A DNA stretch of 64,000 nt from Chitinophaga arvensicola (GTDB lineage Bacteria > Bacteroidota > Bacteroidia > Chitinophagales > Chitinophagaceae), in the NCBI RefSeq assembly GCF_900110835.1, contig NZ_FOJG01000001.1, positions 1,313,022 through 1,377,021 on the forward strand, read 5' to 3'. Below are positions 18,301-26,976 of the stretch, piece by piece. The first letter of the stretch is position 1. The number at the start of each line of letters is the position of its first letter. The notes below the pieces were generated by a model. That model saw only the letters and a program-made list of their open reading frames with translations, was not told the DNA's origin and did no database searches. The translations under genes and the position numbers were made by a program.

Positions 18301-19444
18301 ATGGAGAATGTATTAATTGCTACCGTCCTAAGTTTTGTTGTTACCTATTTTTCTATTCCAATACTGATCAGAGTTGCGGAATTAAAGCATTTATACGACG
18401 AACCGGACGAAAGAAAGACGCACAAACAGCGTATACCCACGCTGGGGGGGAATCGGTTTTTTCTCCGGATTTATTATAGCTGCTGCTATTTGTGTACCCG
18501 CAATAGCGAATTCGCCATTTCAATACATGATGGCTGCTTTCTTTATCATTTTCATGGTGGGGATGAAGGATGATATTGTCGGGCTGTCTCCGTTAAAGAA
18601 ATTAATCGGGCAACTGGCTGCTTCTTTTGCTATTATTTACCTCGGCAATCTGCAGATCACCAGTATGTATGGTTTCATGGGAATTTATACCATGCCTCCT
18701 AATCTCAGCCTTATGCTGACCTATTTCACTTTTGTGGTGGTGATCAATGCTTTCAACCTGATAGATGGTGTAGATGGTCATGCGGGTAGTATAGGTCTGT
18801 TAGTAAGTGCTGTACTGGGTGCTTATTTCCTGCATGTTGGGGAAATAACCTATGCAGTTATTGGTTTTGCACTGGCAGGTGGACTGGCTAGTTTTCTTAT
18901 CTACAATATTTCTCCTGCCCGTATTTTCATGGGCGATACAGGATCCTTATTGATAGGACTGGTAAATGCTGTACTTATCTTGAAATTTATAGATGTGGCA
19001 GGAAATCCGGCAGGTAAAATGCCTATAGGGGCTACGCCAGCTGTAGCTTTCGCCATTCTCATCGTTCCTTTGTTCGATACTTTACGTGTATTTGCTGTCA
19101 GGATGCTACAGGGAAGGTCTCCTTTTTCTGCTGACAGAAATCATATCCATCACTATTTACTGGACCTGAAACTCAATCACCGGCAGACTACCCTCGTTTC
19201 TGTGGCAGTGAATGCTACCTATATTCTGGGAGCATTTGTATTACAGGGAATGGGTGCTACCTGGTTGTTAATGGTCGTAATAGGCTCTGCCACTTTCTTT
19301 ACAGGGATGTTATACCTGGCACGCAGGCGCAAGCTGGCACTGAAACTGGTGCCGGAACCTGTTATACAAACAGCTGCTTCTACCTCTACAGAAGCCGCAA
19401 AAATATTGCGTGTTACAACAGAGGGTGTTCTACAAGATAAATAG
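18301..19444 (+). pseudogene. WecA/TagO-like undecaprenyl-phosphate sugar-1-phosphate transferase, frameshifted at a G7 tract
   Basis: Membrane enzyme that starts O-antigen, capsule or related polymers by loading a HexNAc-1-phosphate onto undecaprenyl phosphate. The first 50 codons (frame 1) run to RKTHKQRIPTLGG; the rest is in frame 2 and continues the family sequence: GFFSGFIIAAAICVPA, the active-site DD in GMKDDIVGLSP, FNLIDGVDG, RIFMGDTGS, and NHIHHYLLDL. The switch occurs at seven Gs (18444-18450); six Gs would restore one frame of about 380 codons. Without correction the gene yields a 90-residue fragment plus an open frame from ATG 18527 that lacks the first helices. It may be a sequencing error, a real lesion, or slippage; the downstream part shows no other damage. 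Confidence 0.85.
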
Positions 19445-19496
19445 TTCTTTTATCTGTAATTTATCAGCATTTCTATTTCCAATATCCGGGCGTTAC

Positions 19497-19527
19497 TTTG
19501 ACGATTAAAAGAAAACCTGTAGGTTTG
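19497..19527 (+). promoter_or_regulatory. Predicted frr promoter (TTTG-19-TAGGTTTG)
   Basis: TTTG at 19497-19500 and TAGGTTTG at 19520-19527 are spaced by 19 bases, the best match to the Bacteroidota promoter pattern in this window. The frr ATG is 22 bases further on. Confidence 0.75.
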
Positions 19528-19549
19528 CACGCACTTAACTATTTATGTT

Positions 19550-20113
19550 ATGCAAGATGATCTAACGCTTATCATTGATGACGCAGCGGACTCGATGAAA
19601 AAAGCTATCGGGCACCTCGAATTGGAGCTTACAAAAATCAGAGCCGGGAAAGCTAATCCGCAAATACTGGATGGTATTTTCGTTGACTATTACGGCGCAC
19701 CAACCGCACTGAACCAGGTGGCAAACGTGAGCATCGCTGATGCCCGTACCCTTACCATTCAGCCGTGGGAAAAGAATATGCTGCAGCCGATTGAAAGAGC
19801 CATTATTGCCTCAAATATTGGTCTCAATCCACAAAATGACGGTATCATTATCCGTTTATTTTTGCCGCCATTAACCGAAGAGCGCAGGAAGGAATTTGTG
19901 AAAAAGGCGAATAACGAAGGAGAGCAGGCAAAGGTAGCTATCAGAAATATCCGTCGCGATGCCATTGAAGCAGTGAAAAAATTGCAGAAAGATGGTTTAA
20001 GCGAAGATACTGCAAAGGATGCGGAAGCAGATATTCAGCAGCTGACCGACAAACACATTGCATTGATTGAAAAGCATTGTGAAGTAAAAGAGAAAGAAAT
20101 CATGGCCGTTTAG
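19550..20113 (+). CDS. frr: Ribosome recycling factor
   Basis: Splits post-termination ribosomes together with EF-G. The 187-residue protein has the full two-domain RRF pattern: LELTKIRAGKANPQILDGI, the hinge and domain II (YYGAPTALNQVANVSIADAR), then PPLTEERRKEFVKKAN and the C-terminal helix containing DIQQLTDKHIALIEKH. Length is typical. It has its own well-matched promoter and ends before a hairpin. In many bacteria frr follows pyrH; here it follows the WecA-like gene, from which it is promoter-separated. Confidence 0.96.
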   Translation: MQDDLTLIIDDAADSMKKAIGHLELELTKIRAGKANPQILDGIFVDYYGAPTALNQVANVSIADARTLTIQPWEKNMLQPIERAIIASNIGLNPQNDGIIIRLFLPPLTEERRKEFVKKANNEGEQAKVAIRNIRRDAIEAVKKLQKDGLSEDTAKDAEADIQQLTDKHIALIEKHCEVKEKEIMAV

Positions 20114-20136
20114 AAAACGTTCACCTGAAAATACTG

Positions 20137-20186
20137 CAGCGGAGATGTTAACGGATAATACCGGTTAATATCTCCGCTGTCTTTTT
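20137..20186. terminator. Terminator between frr and the convergent transporter gene
   Basis: CAGCGGAGAT-G-TTAAC and GGTTAAT-ATCTCCGCTG form a long stem with a small mismatch and a short loop, followed by TCTTTTT on the plus strand. It is 24 bases after the frr stop. Confidence 0.8.
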
Positions 20187-20221
20187 GAGATATAAGCGCT
20201 CCCCTTTGGGAGGAAACTTCC

Positions 20222-21109
20222 TTATTTCGTGGGTGCTACCCTGTTAGCCCTGTTTACGAGATAAACACCAAGAAGAATAATACCCATGCTCAGCACCTGG
20301 ATCCAGGTAATGGTTTCATGTGCCAGCAGTCCCCACCCTACTGCCACTAACGGCAACGCATATGCTACCATAGATGCGAGCATAGATCCGGCCCGCTTGA
20401 TCAGCAGAAAAAATAATACCGCTGCAACACCTGTTCCCATTACGCCCAGTACCAGTCCGGCAGAAAGTGACCGCCACGGTGCATCCGGCTGGGTAAACTG
20501 TGGGAAGAAATGACTGAACCACAGGATCGGAAAGGTAAACAGGGCACAAAAGAACATGGCAATAGATCCCAGCTGCAACGAACTGAAACCCTGTAGCTTA
20601 TTATGTACCATGCTGATATTAACGCCATAGCTGATAGTAGCCAGGATTACCAGCAATGCGTAATACCAGTGACCATTGGTATTAATTCCTTTGGCGGTAA
20701 ACAGGAGTACTACCCCTGCCAGCCCTACGAAAATACCATTGAGTTGCGCTCTTTTAAACGGACTTTTGAAAAGGATAATCCCGGATAAGAGTGCCATCAG
20801 CGGAACCAATGCGTTGAGGATTCCTGCCAGTGAACTGTCTATTTCTGTTTCTGCCAGGCAAAATAGAAAGGCCGGTATGCCATTACCAAGGATGCCGGAA
20901 AGTATGATCAGGGGAAGTTTATTCATTGGTGTTTGCCGGAGTGCCTTTGGTAAAAAAGGCAACAATGCAATGCCTGCCGCTACCAGTCGCAGGCTGGCTA
21001 CCTGGTAGGAAGTAAATGATTCAAGGCCAATTTTCATCAATATAAAAGAGCTGCCCCAGGTGAGGGATAACAGGAGAAAAATTCCCCAATGGGCAAAACG
21101 TTGGTGCAT
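20222..21109 (-). CDS. EamA/DMT-family transporter
   Basis: A 295-residue inner-membrane protein with ten predicted helices in two EamA repeats, the drug/metabolite transporter fold. The first repeat opens with FLLLSLTWGSSFILMKIGLE and includes the typical glutamate-rich AETEIDSSLAGILNALVPLM segment; the second begins near WYYALLVILATISYGVNISM and ends GWGLLAHETITWIQVLSMGI. Members export amino acids, nucleobases or metabolites; the substrate cannot be told from sequence. It converges with frr and is divergent from the polyphosphate kinase gene. No operon partner is apparent. Confidence 0.9.
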   Translation of the reverse strand: MHQRFAHWGIFLLLSLTWGSSFILMKIGLESFTSYQVASLRLVAAGIALLPFLPKALRQTPMNKLPLIILSGILGNGIPAFLFCLAETEIDSSLAGILNALVPLMALLSGIILFKSPFKRAQLNGIFVGLAGVVLLFTAKGINTNGHWYYALLVILATISYGVNISMVHNKLQGFSSLQLGSIAMFFCALFTFPILWFSHFFPQFTQPDAPWRSLSAGLVLGVMGTGVAAVLFFLLIKRAGSMLASMVAYALPLVAVGWGLLAHETITWIQVLSMGIILLGVYLVNRANRVAPTK

Positions 21110-21218
21110 AGTTTGTGTTTTTCGAGTACAAAGGTGCGGGTATACTTATTATTCAGCAAAATATAAATCGTGATATCGCAACACTTCTGTCCTGATTTTG
21201 TTAAATTTATTTATAAGA

Positions 21219-21974
21219 ATGCTACACATGGGGAAAATCAAATTGTCAGCTATCAGTACCTCCGCTCCAAAGAAGCTGGAAAAAGAAAAGATAAAGGCCG
21301 CTACGCGGGAAATCCTGGAAGAACTGGATGAACTTCAAAACCTCCTGTATGCAGAGCACAAGCATAGTATCCTGCTGGTTGTGCAAGGCATGGATGCCAG
21401 TGGTAAGGATGGGGTGATCAAGAATGTAACTGGCACGTTGAATCCGCAGGGATGCGTGGTGCATTCTTTTAAGGCACCCAGTGCGGAAGAGGCCGAGCAT
21501 GACTTTTTATGGCGGATACACCAGCATGCACCCGGCAAGGGCATGATCCAGGTATTTAACCGGTCGCATTATGAAGACATTCTTATTCAACGTGTACACA
21601 AATGGATTGATGATAAGATGGTTTTTAAAAGAATGGAAGCCATCAATGATTTTGAAAAGCTATTGACGGTACATAACAACACCCATATCATTAAATGCTA
21701 CCTGCATGTATCGCAGGAAGCGCAGCAGCAAAGACTGGTAGAACGTACAGAGGATCCCCGCAAAATGTGGAAGTATAATGAGAATGATCTTACAGAATCA
21801 AAGCTATGGGATAAGTATATGGATGCTTACGAGGATGCTATTAATCACTGTAATCATGTGCCCTGGCTGATTGTGCCGGCAGATCAGAACTGGTATAAAG
21901 AGTACCTGATCGCGCTAACGTTAAGGGATACACTGAAATCACTGAAAATGAAATACCCCCGTTTAAAGAAATAA
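21219..21974 (+). CDS. ppk2: Polyphosphate kinase 2 family protein
   Basis: Transfers phosphate between polyphosphate and nucleotides in the cytoplasm. The protein (about 251 residues from ATG 21219) has the Walker A-like GMDASGKDG, the segment NPQGCVVHSFKAPSAEE, the lid/Walker B region with IQVFNRSHYEDILIQRVH, and a C-terminal WYKEYLIALTLRDTLKSLK helix. The sequence around NPQGC and HDFLWR is most like the PPK2 class that can phosphorylate AMP as well as ADP (class III), but class calls need alignment. Start choice is open between ATG 21219 and ATG 21228; a TTG at 21198 would also be in frame and is less likely. It precedes mscL, which has its own promoter box. Confidence 0.88.
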   Translation: MLHMGKIKLSAISTSAPKKLEKEKIKAATREILEELDELQNLLYAEHKHSILLVVQGMDASGKDGVIKNVTGTLNPQGCVVHSFKAPSAEEAEHDFLWRIHQHAPGKGMIQVFNRSHYEDILIQRVHKWIDDKMVFKRMEAINDFEKLLTVHNNTHIIKCYLHVSQEAQQQRLVERTEDPRKMWKYNENDLTESKLWDKYMDAYEDAINHCNHVPWLIVPADQNWYKEYLIALTLRDTLKSLKMKYPRLKK

Positions 21975-22009
21975 TAACTTAATAATTCAACGCTTCGGAG
22001 ATTATGCTT

Positions 22010-22017
22010 TAATTTTG
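22010..22017 (+). promoter_or_regulatory. Predicted mscL promoter -7 box (TAATTTTG)
   Basis: TAATTTTG fits TAnnTTTG and lies 33 bases before the mscL ATG. No TTTG was found at the -33 position. Confidence 0.5.
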
Positions 22018-22049
22018 TACACTTCTTTTAACAAATAAAACCTTGCATT

Positions 22050-22481
22050 ATGTCGTTCATCAAAGAGTTTAAGGAGTTTGCCATGAAAGGCAATGTAATG
22101 GATCTTGCTGTGGGTGTGATTATAGGTGGTGCTTTTGGAAAGATTGTTACATCCCTGGTAGAGAATATACTTATGCCTGTCATTGGTATTTTTACCGGTG
22201 GTGCAAATTTCAACGATTCTTTCTTTTTACTCAACACATCCAAGGGAAGCAGTTTTAAATCGCTTGCTGAAGCCAAGGCCGCCGGCGCACCGGTTTTTGC
22301 CTATGGCGCTTTTATACAGAGCGTAATTGATTTTCTGATCATTGCTTTCTGTATTTTCCTGCTGGTGAAATTTATGAACAAACTGACGAAGAAGAAAGAA
22401 GAGGCCCCTGCTCCTGCTGAGTTATCTACCCAGGAAAAACTGCTCGTGGAAATCCGCGACGAATTAAAAAAATCCAGATAA
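22050..22481 (+). CDS. mscL: Large-conductance mechanosensitive channel
   Basis: Emergency release valve in the inner membrane that opens under osmotic downshock. The 143-residue protein shows the N-terminal amphipathic helix ([20 protein letters not shown]), first helix [20 protein letters not shown] with the glycine-rich gate, a periplasmic loop, the second helix [18 protein letters not shown], and a charged cytoplasmic helical bundle at the end. Length and order are standard. Confidence 0.96.
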   Translation: MSFIKEFKEFAMKGNVMDLAVGVIIGGAFGKIVTSLVENILMPVIGIFTGGANFNDSFFLLNTSKGSSFKSLAEAKAAGAPVFAYGAFIQSVIDFLIIAFCIFLLVKFMNKLTKKKEEAPAPAELSTQEKLLVEIRDELKKSR

Positions 22482-22569
22482 TCTGCTATAAATGCCCCAC
22501 TGTCCCGTTTTTTCCTTCCAGGAAGAAATGGGATGGTTATTACGTATACTCACTTTAAACAACAAATTG

Positions 22570-23514
22570 ATGAAAAAATTTACTTTATCCATTGCCTGCT
22601 GTATGCTACTGTTTACAGCTGCGCACGCGCAAAATGACTGGATGAAGAAGTCGAGGGAGGAAGTTGATGGTAAAATCAAGAAAGACCCTAATGATACCAT
22701 TCCGAAATTATGGCGGAAAGGGCTGAACATTAACGTTAATATTAACTAGGGATCGCTCAGTAACTGGGCTGCGGGTGGTGATAAATTCTCTTTTTCTGTA
22801 GGATCGAACCTGTTTGGCTGGGCCTTTTACAAGAAAGGCAGACACTCCTGGGATAACATAGCCGATCTGGCTTATGGCTATATCAATACTACCAGCCTGG
22901 GAGGACGTAAGAATGATGACAGTATTGATCTGACTACTAAATATGGATACGACATTGGCAAAAACTGGTATTTAAGCGGCCTGGTGAACTTGCGTACACA
23001 GTTTGCAAATGGTTTCTTATATCCATCTGATACCACTAAACAACTGTCATCCAAGTTCTTCTCTCCTGCTTACGTGTTAGTATCGCCGGGTTTTGACTAT
23101 AAACCGAGTAGTTCCTTTTCTTTATTTCTTTCACCCGTTACTTCCCGTTTTGTGTTTGTGATGGATGATGTACTCTCTAAACAGGGCGCTTACGGTGTAG
23201 ATACGGGGTCGCACTTTAAGTATGAAATAGGTGCTTATCTATCCGCGAATTATATTAAAACGATCGCAAAAAATATTACCTATAAGGGCCGCCTGGATCT
23301 GTTTTCCGATTACAGGCATAATCCTCAAAATATTGATGTATTCTTTACCAATGCATTGGAACTGAAGGTAAATAAGTGGATTGCTGCTTTACTGACCTTA
23401 GATATGATATATGATGATGATGTAAAAGTATTTGAAAATAAACAAACTGGTGTAATGGGGCCTCGCCTGCAGGTAAAGCAGGTGATTGGTATTGGCTTTG
23501 CCGCCAAGTTCTGA
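22570..23514 (+). pseudogene. DUF3078-type outer-membrane protein gene with in-frame TAG
   Basis: Reading from ATG 22570 in frame 1 gives a signal peptide (FTLSIACCMLLFTAAHAQ), then NDWMKKSREEVDGKIKKDPN, then NINVNIN followed by TAG at 22747-22749. The same frame continues without another stop to 23514: GSLSNWAAGGDKFSFSVGSN, the hallmark of DUF3078 proteins, then beta strands such as YLSGLVNLRTQFANGFLY and a C-terminal VIGIGFAAKF typical of outer-membrane barrels. In relatives a polar residue, often glutamine, stands before the SLSNWAAGG segment, so TAG may come from CAG by one change. The full product would be about 314 residues. As written, only a 59-residue secreted fragment is made. Function of the family is unknown; an outer-membrane role is inferred. 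Confidence 0.8.
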
Positions 23515-23537
23515 TTCGCCGGAATTTTGTTATTTTT

Positions 23538-23616
23538 GATATCGCGCAGCAGCACAGAAAAAAGTACCCGGGTATTTACCGGGATTTCGAAATAATCTGT
23601 GTTATTGTGCGATATC
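23538..23616 (+). other. Nested inverted repeat upstream of scpA
   Basis: Three nested pairings are visible: GATATCGC (23538-23545) with GCGATATC (23609-23616), CACAGA (23553-23558) with TCTGTG (23596-23601), and CCCGG (23567-23571) with CCGGG (23579-23583). A short T run follows at 23616-23620. It may terminate the DUF3078 transcript or fold in the scpA leader; the scpA GTG is 29 bases downstream. Confidence 0.45.
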
Positions 23617-23644
23617 TTTTTAAGAACCAATTTAAAAGCATTAC

Positions 23645-24439
23645 GTGAGCGAGCAAGCACCTGTCTATAAGATCAAATTACCGCAATTTGAAGGTCCTTT
23701 TGACCTGTTGCTGTTCTTCATTGAACGTGATGAGCTGGATATTTACAATATTCCCATTAATACGCTCACACAGGATTTCCTGGATTACATCCATCATATT
23801 GAGTCACTGAATATTGAGCTGGCAAGTGAGTTCATTCTCTTTGTATCCACCCTGATGCGCATCAAGGCAAAAATGCTGCTGCCGCGTAAGGAACTGGATG
23901 AACAAGGCAATGAAATTGACCCGAGGATGGAGCTGATAGACAAGATCCTGGAATATAAGCGTTATAAGCTGGCATCTGCTGAACTGGCCGAAATGGAAGC
24001 AGACCGGATGCTGTCTGTAAAGCGGGGAAACATTGCCAAAGAACTGGCAGAAATCGGCGAAGTGACCAGCGAAGGTACAGAAGTACAGACCCTGACGCTC
24101 TTCAAGCTGACGAAAACCTTTGAAAAGGTGATGCAGCGTATGAAAGAGCGGGACAACAAGCCCCAGCACGTGGTATATAAGTATGACTACACGATGGAGG
24201 GGTCCAGGATGTACATGGAGGAATTGGCAAGAGCTGAGCGTACCCTATCTTTCGAAAAAATATTTGATCACTGTAAAGACCGTGTGCACGCTATCTTCCT
24301 GTTCCTGAGCATGCTGGAACTGGTGCAGATGAAACATATGGGAATCATGGTGGGAGAAGGCAGGAATAACTTTATTATTGAATATATTGATCCTTCCGAA
24401 CGGGAGGAAGAAACCGCAGGAACCTTGATAGATGGCTGA
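23645..24439 (+). CDS. scpA: Segregation and condensation protein A
   Basis: Kleisin subunit that bridges SMC heads and, with ScpB, forms the chromosome-organising condensin. The 264-residue protein begins with GTG and has the kleisin N-terminus YKIKLPQFEGPFDLLLFFIE, followed by RDELDIYNIPINTLTQDFL, SEFILFVSTLMRIKAKMLLP, a central acidic linker and the C-terminal winged helix (VHAIFLFLSMLELVQMKHMG). Neither scpB nor smc is in the window. The last 8 bases overlap the start of the next AraC-type gene. Confidence 0.92.
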   Translation: MSEQAPVYKIKLPQFEGPFDLLLFFIERDELDIYNIPINTLTQDFLDYIHHIESLNIELASEFILFVSTLMRIKAKMLLPRKELDEQGNEIDPRMELIDKILEYKRYKLASAELAEMEADRMLSVKRGNIAKELAEIGEVTSEGTEVQTLTLFKLTKTFEKVMQRMKERDNKPQHVVYKYDYTMEGSRMYMEELARAERTLSFEKIFDHCKDRVHAIFLFLSMLELVQMKHMGIMVGEGRNNFIIEYIDPSEREEETAGTLIDG

Positions 24440-25340
24440 GAAACGTGAAAATATCGGAATCGTTACCTTACCGGAATACTCCCATACGGATCCGGAATTT
24501 GTGGTGTCTGGCCTATGTGAATTAGGTAACAGCTTTTTTGATCAGATCGGTGTTCCCCACCGGCACGACTTCTATACCATTTATTGGATTAAAAAGGGAA
24601 AACTGCTGCATACCATTGATGCAGTAACCCATGAAGTAAAGAAAAATACCCTGTTTTTTGTGGCGCCAGGACAGGTGCATAACCTGCAGGCAACAGAGAA
24701 AATTGATGGGTATATGATCGCTTTCCGCGATGCTTTCATGTGTTTAAAAGATCAGACACAGGTATCTGGAATTAATTCCGGACTGTTTTTTAACAACCAG
24801 TTTAGTAGCGTCATCCACATCAATGATGAACAGGAAAAGGATATTGACGCTATTGTCCGTTTGATGATGAAAGAGCTTACGCTGCGTGAGCCGGAGTATG
24901 AAATGGCCCTGCATGGGCTGCTGCGCTATTTCCTGGTGCTGGCTTCCCGCATAAAGGGAGAAAATGTGGCCATTTCCCCTGAACAGCATGCTGTTCACAA
25001 CAGTTCCATCTTCCTGAAATTTAAAAACCTGATAGAAGAGAAATACCAGGAACTAAAGACCGTGTCGGACTACGCCGGGCTACTACATATCAAACCCGTG
25101 CTACTGAACGAGATCAGCAAACAATTATCCGGTATTACTGCCGGAGAGCATATCCGCAACCGTGTAATCCTGGAGGCACAGCGGTATCTTTATAATACCG
25201 ACCTTACCGCCAAAGAAATAGCCTACAAACTGGGTTTTGACGATCCTCACTATTTTAGCCGCTTTTTTAAGAAGTATACCAACCAGAGCCCTTCTGAATT
25301 CAAGGAGGCTTCCCGCACTTCTGTAGGCCCTTCTGCCTAA
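24432..25340 (+). CDS. AraC-family regulator with cupin-type sensor domain
   Basis: A 302-residue regulator. The N-terminal half is an AraC-binding cupin (IGVPHRHDFYTIYWIKKGKL and HEVKKNTLFFVAPGQVHNLQ). The C-terminal half carries the AraC helix-turn-helix pair: ELKTVSDYAGLLHIKPVLLN, then LTAKEIAYKLGFDDPHYFSR and FFKKYTNQSPSEFK. Regulators of this layout respond to small molecules and often control adjacent genes. It overlaps scpA by 8 bases and stands directly before a same-strand run of stress or redox genes beginning with a pirin, so local control of that run is plausible but inferred. Confidence 0.88.
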   Translation: MAEKRENIGIVTLPEYSHTDPEFVVSGLCELGNSFFDQIGVPHRHDFYTIYWIKKGKLLHTIDAVTHEVKKNTLFFVAPGQVHNLQATEKIDGYMIAFRDAFMCLKDQTQVSGINSGLFFNNQFSSVIHINDEQEKDIDAIVRLMMKELTLREPEYEMALHGLLRYFLVLASRIKGENVAISPEQHAVHNSSIFLKFKNLIEEKYQELKTVSDYAGLLHIKPVLLNEISKQLSGITAGEHIRNRVILEAQRYLYNTDLTAKEIAYKLGFDDPHYFSRFFKKYTNQSPSEFKEASRTSVGPSA

Positions 25341-25412
25341 ATTTTCCAGAATAATTTAAAAAAGTCCATCACTAGGAGTGTTTTATCCATTCTTAATAGA
25401 TGTTGTAACATG

Positions 25413-25420
25413 TACTTTTG
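25413..25420 (+). promoter_or_regulatory. Predicted pirin promoter -7 box (TACTTTTG)
   Basis: TACTTTTG matches TAnnTTTG, 26 bases before the ATG at 25446. It also rules out the in-frame codon at 25410 as the start, since that lies upstream of the promoter box. Confidence 0.55.
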
Positions 25421-25445
25421 TGTTGTCTTAAGGAGGCAAACAAAT

Positions 25446-26318
25446 ATGAAAACACAAAAACATGTCAGTCAGATCGTAATTGCAGCCGCACCACACATGG
25501 TAGGTGATGGGTTCAGGGTACAGAGCACCTTACCTGGCGGCACCCGTTCAGAAGGTAACAGGATCAGTCCTTTTATCATGATGGACTATGCTGCTCCCAA
25601 CTATATTCCACCAAGTGTACGACCCAAAGGTGTAGGCGAGCATCCGCATAAAGGCTTCGAAACTGTTACCATCGTTTACCAGGGCGAACTGGAACACCGG
25701 GATTCTACCGGTAGTCATGGTTTGCTGTTTCCCGGCGATGTGCAATGGATGACAGCGGCCGGCGGTATCCTGCATGAAGAAAAATACAGTGAAGCATTCA
25801 GTAAACAAGGCGGAAAAGTAGAGTTTGCCCAGTTGTGGGTAAATCTTCCTAAAGCATTTAAAAATAATCCTCCTTCTTATCAGAATCTGACCAAAGCCGC
25901 TATCCCGGTGATAAAGGTGAGTGAAGAAGGCTATGTAAGAGTGATTGCCGGTGAGTACGATGGCGTAAAAGGCGCTGCCACTACTTTTTCTCCGGTAAAT
26001 GTATTGGATATCCGTTTGAAGAAAGATGACCAGATCACTTTCTCCGTGCCGGAAGATTTTAATACAGCTGCGGTGGTATTCCAGGGCGAAGCTGATGTTA
26101 ACGGTCAGTCGCTTAAAGCAGTAGAAACCGCGCTGTTTGAAAAAGAAGGAACAGAAATTACCATTAAGGCGTTGAAAGACTTGTCTATGCTGGTGTTGAG
26201 CGGGGAACCTATTAACGAACCCATCTTCGCATACGGACCTTTTGTAATGACAACAGAAGAGGAAATCAGAACCGCCATCGACGATTATAACGCCGGTAAA
26301 ATGGGTGAATTGAACTAA
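25446..26318 (+). CDS. Pirin family protein (first copy)
   Basis: A 290-residue bicupin protein from the ATG at 25446, preceded by GGAGG at 25431-25435. The N-terminal pirin cupin shows the metal ligands in GEHPHKGFETVTIVYQGELE and the matching H and E in TAAGGILHEEKYSE; the C-terminal half carries the pirin_C domain (TTFSPVNVLDIRLKKDDQIT and FAYGPFVMTTEEEI). Pirins are iron-binding proteins; some bacterial members have quercetin 2,3-dioxygenase activity and others bind metabolic enzymes. The substrate here is unknown. YceI follows after 34 bases and is probably cotranscribed. Confidence 0.9.
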   Translation: MKTQKHVSQIVIAAAPHMVGDGFRVQSTLPGGTRSEGNRISPFIMMDYAAPNYIPPSVRPKGVGEHPHKGFETVTIVYQGELEHRDSTGSHGLLFPGDVQWMTAAGGILHEEKYSEAFSKQGGKVEFAQLWVNLPKAFKNNPPSYQNLTKAAIPVIKVSEEGYVRVIAGEYDGVKGAATTFSPVNVLDIRLKKDDQITFSVPEDFNTAAVVFQGEADVNGQSLKAVETALFEKEGTEITIKALKDLSMLVLSGEPINEPIFAYGPFVMTTEEEIRTAIDDYNAGKMGELN

Positions 26319-26352
26319 TTAATCATTTAATAATACTAAAAACAAAAACTAT

Positions 26353-26880
26353 ATGACAACCTGGAAAATTGATCCTTCACACAGTGATGTACAATTCAAG
26401 ATCAAACACCTGATGATTACGACCGTAACCGGTCAGTTTGCAAAATTTGACGGTACTATGCAGACTACTACTGACAACGATTTCAGTACTGCCAGTATCA
26501 CTTTTGAAGCAGACATCAACAGTATTTCCACACAAAATGCGCAGCGTGATGCCCATCTGCAGGCCGGAGATTTCTTCGAGGCGGAAAAGTATCCCAAACT
26601 GACATTCGTGTCTAAAGAAGTAAAGAAAGTAGATGCCGATACCTACAAACTGGTAGGTGATTTAACCATCCGTGACAATACCCGTCCTGTAGAACTGAAT
26701 GTTGAATTCGGTGGCGAAGTGGTAGATCCGTATGGTCAGACTAAAGCAGGATTTGAATTAAGCGGTAAAATCAACCGTAAGGATTTCGGTCTTACTTTCC
26801 ACGCTACAACAGAAACCGGTGGTTTGCTGCTGAGCGACGAAGTGAAGCTGCTGGCTAGTGTGCAAATGGTAAAACAATAA
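26353..26880 (+). CDS. YceI-family lipocalin-like protein
   Basis: A 175-residue protein of the YceI family, which folds as a lipocalin-like barrel that binds amphipathic or isoprenoid molecules. Key parts are the opening WKIDPSHSDVQFKIKHLMIT, FDGTMQTT, FFEAEKYPKLTFVSKEV, GDLTIRDNTRPVELNVEFGG and GFELSGKINRKDFGLTFH. There is no signal peptide, so this member is likely cytoplasmic, unlike periplasmic E. coli YceI. It lies between a pirin and a nitroreductase on the same strand, a combination often seen in Bacteroidota stress clusters. Confidence 0.93.
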   Translation: MTTWKIDPSHSDVQFKIKHLMITTVTGQFAKFDGTMQTTTDNDFSTASITFEADINSISTQNAQRDAHLQAGDFFEAEKYPKLTFVSKEVKKVDADTYKLVGDLTIRDNTRPVELNVEFGGEVVDPYGQTKAGFELSGKINRKDFGLTFHATTETGGLLLSDEVKLLASVQMVKQ

Positions 26881-26892
26881 TATAAAAGTGGA

Positions 26893-26958
26893 GGATGTAT
26901 CAAAAGCAATCATTGGCTGGAGAGAATAAAATAAGGTAACATTCCTTTTGATACATCC
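26893..26958. repeat. 14-bp inverted repeat between yceI-like and nitroreductase genes
   Basis: GGATGTATCAAAAG (26893-26906) and CTTTTGATACATCC (26945-26958) are perfect reverse complements separated by 38 bases. It starts 13 bases after the YceI stop and ends 18 bases before the nitroreductase ATG. No T run follows, so it is not a standard terminator; an operator or RNA structure is possible. Confidence 0.7.
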
Positions 26959-26976
26959 CATTTCAATAAAGTGAAA

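Noticed and set aside
26893..26958. Miniature transposon (MITE) with terminal inverted repeats
   Set aside because: The 66-base element lacks an evident target-site duplication, and only the core of one arm recurs in the window.
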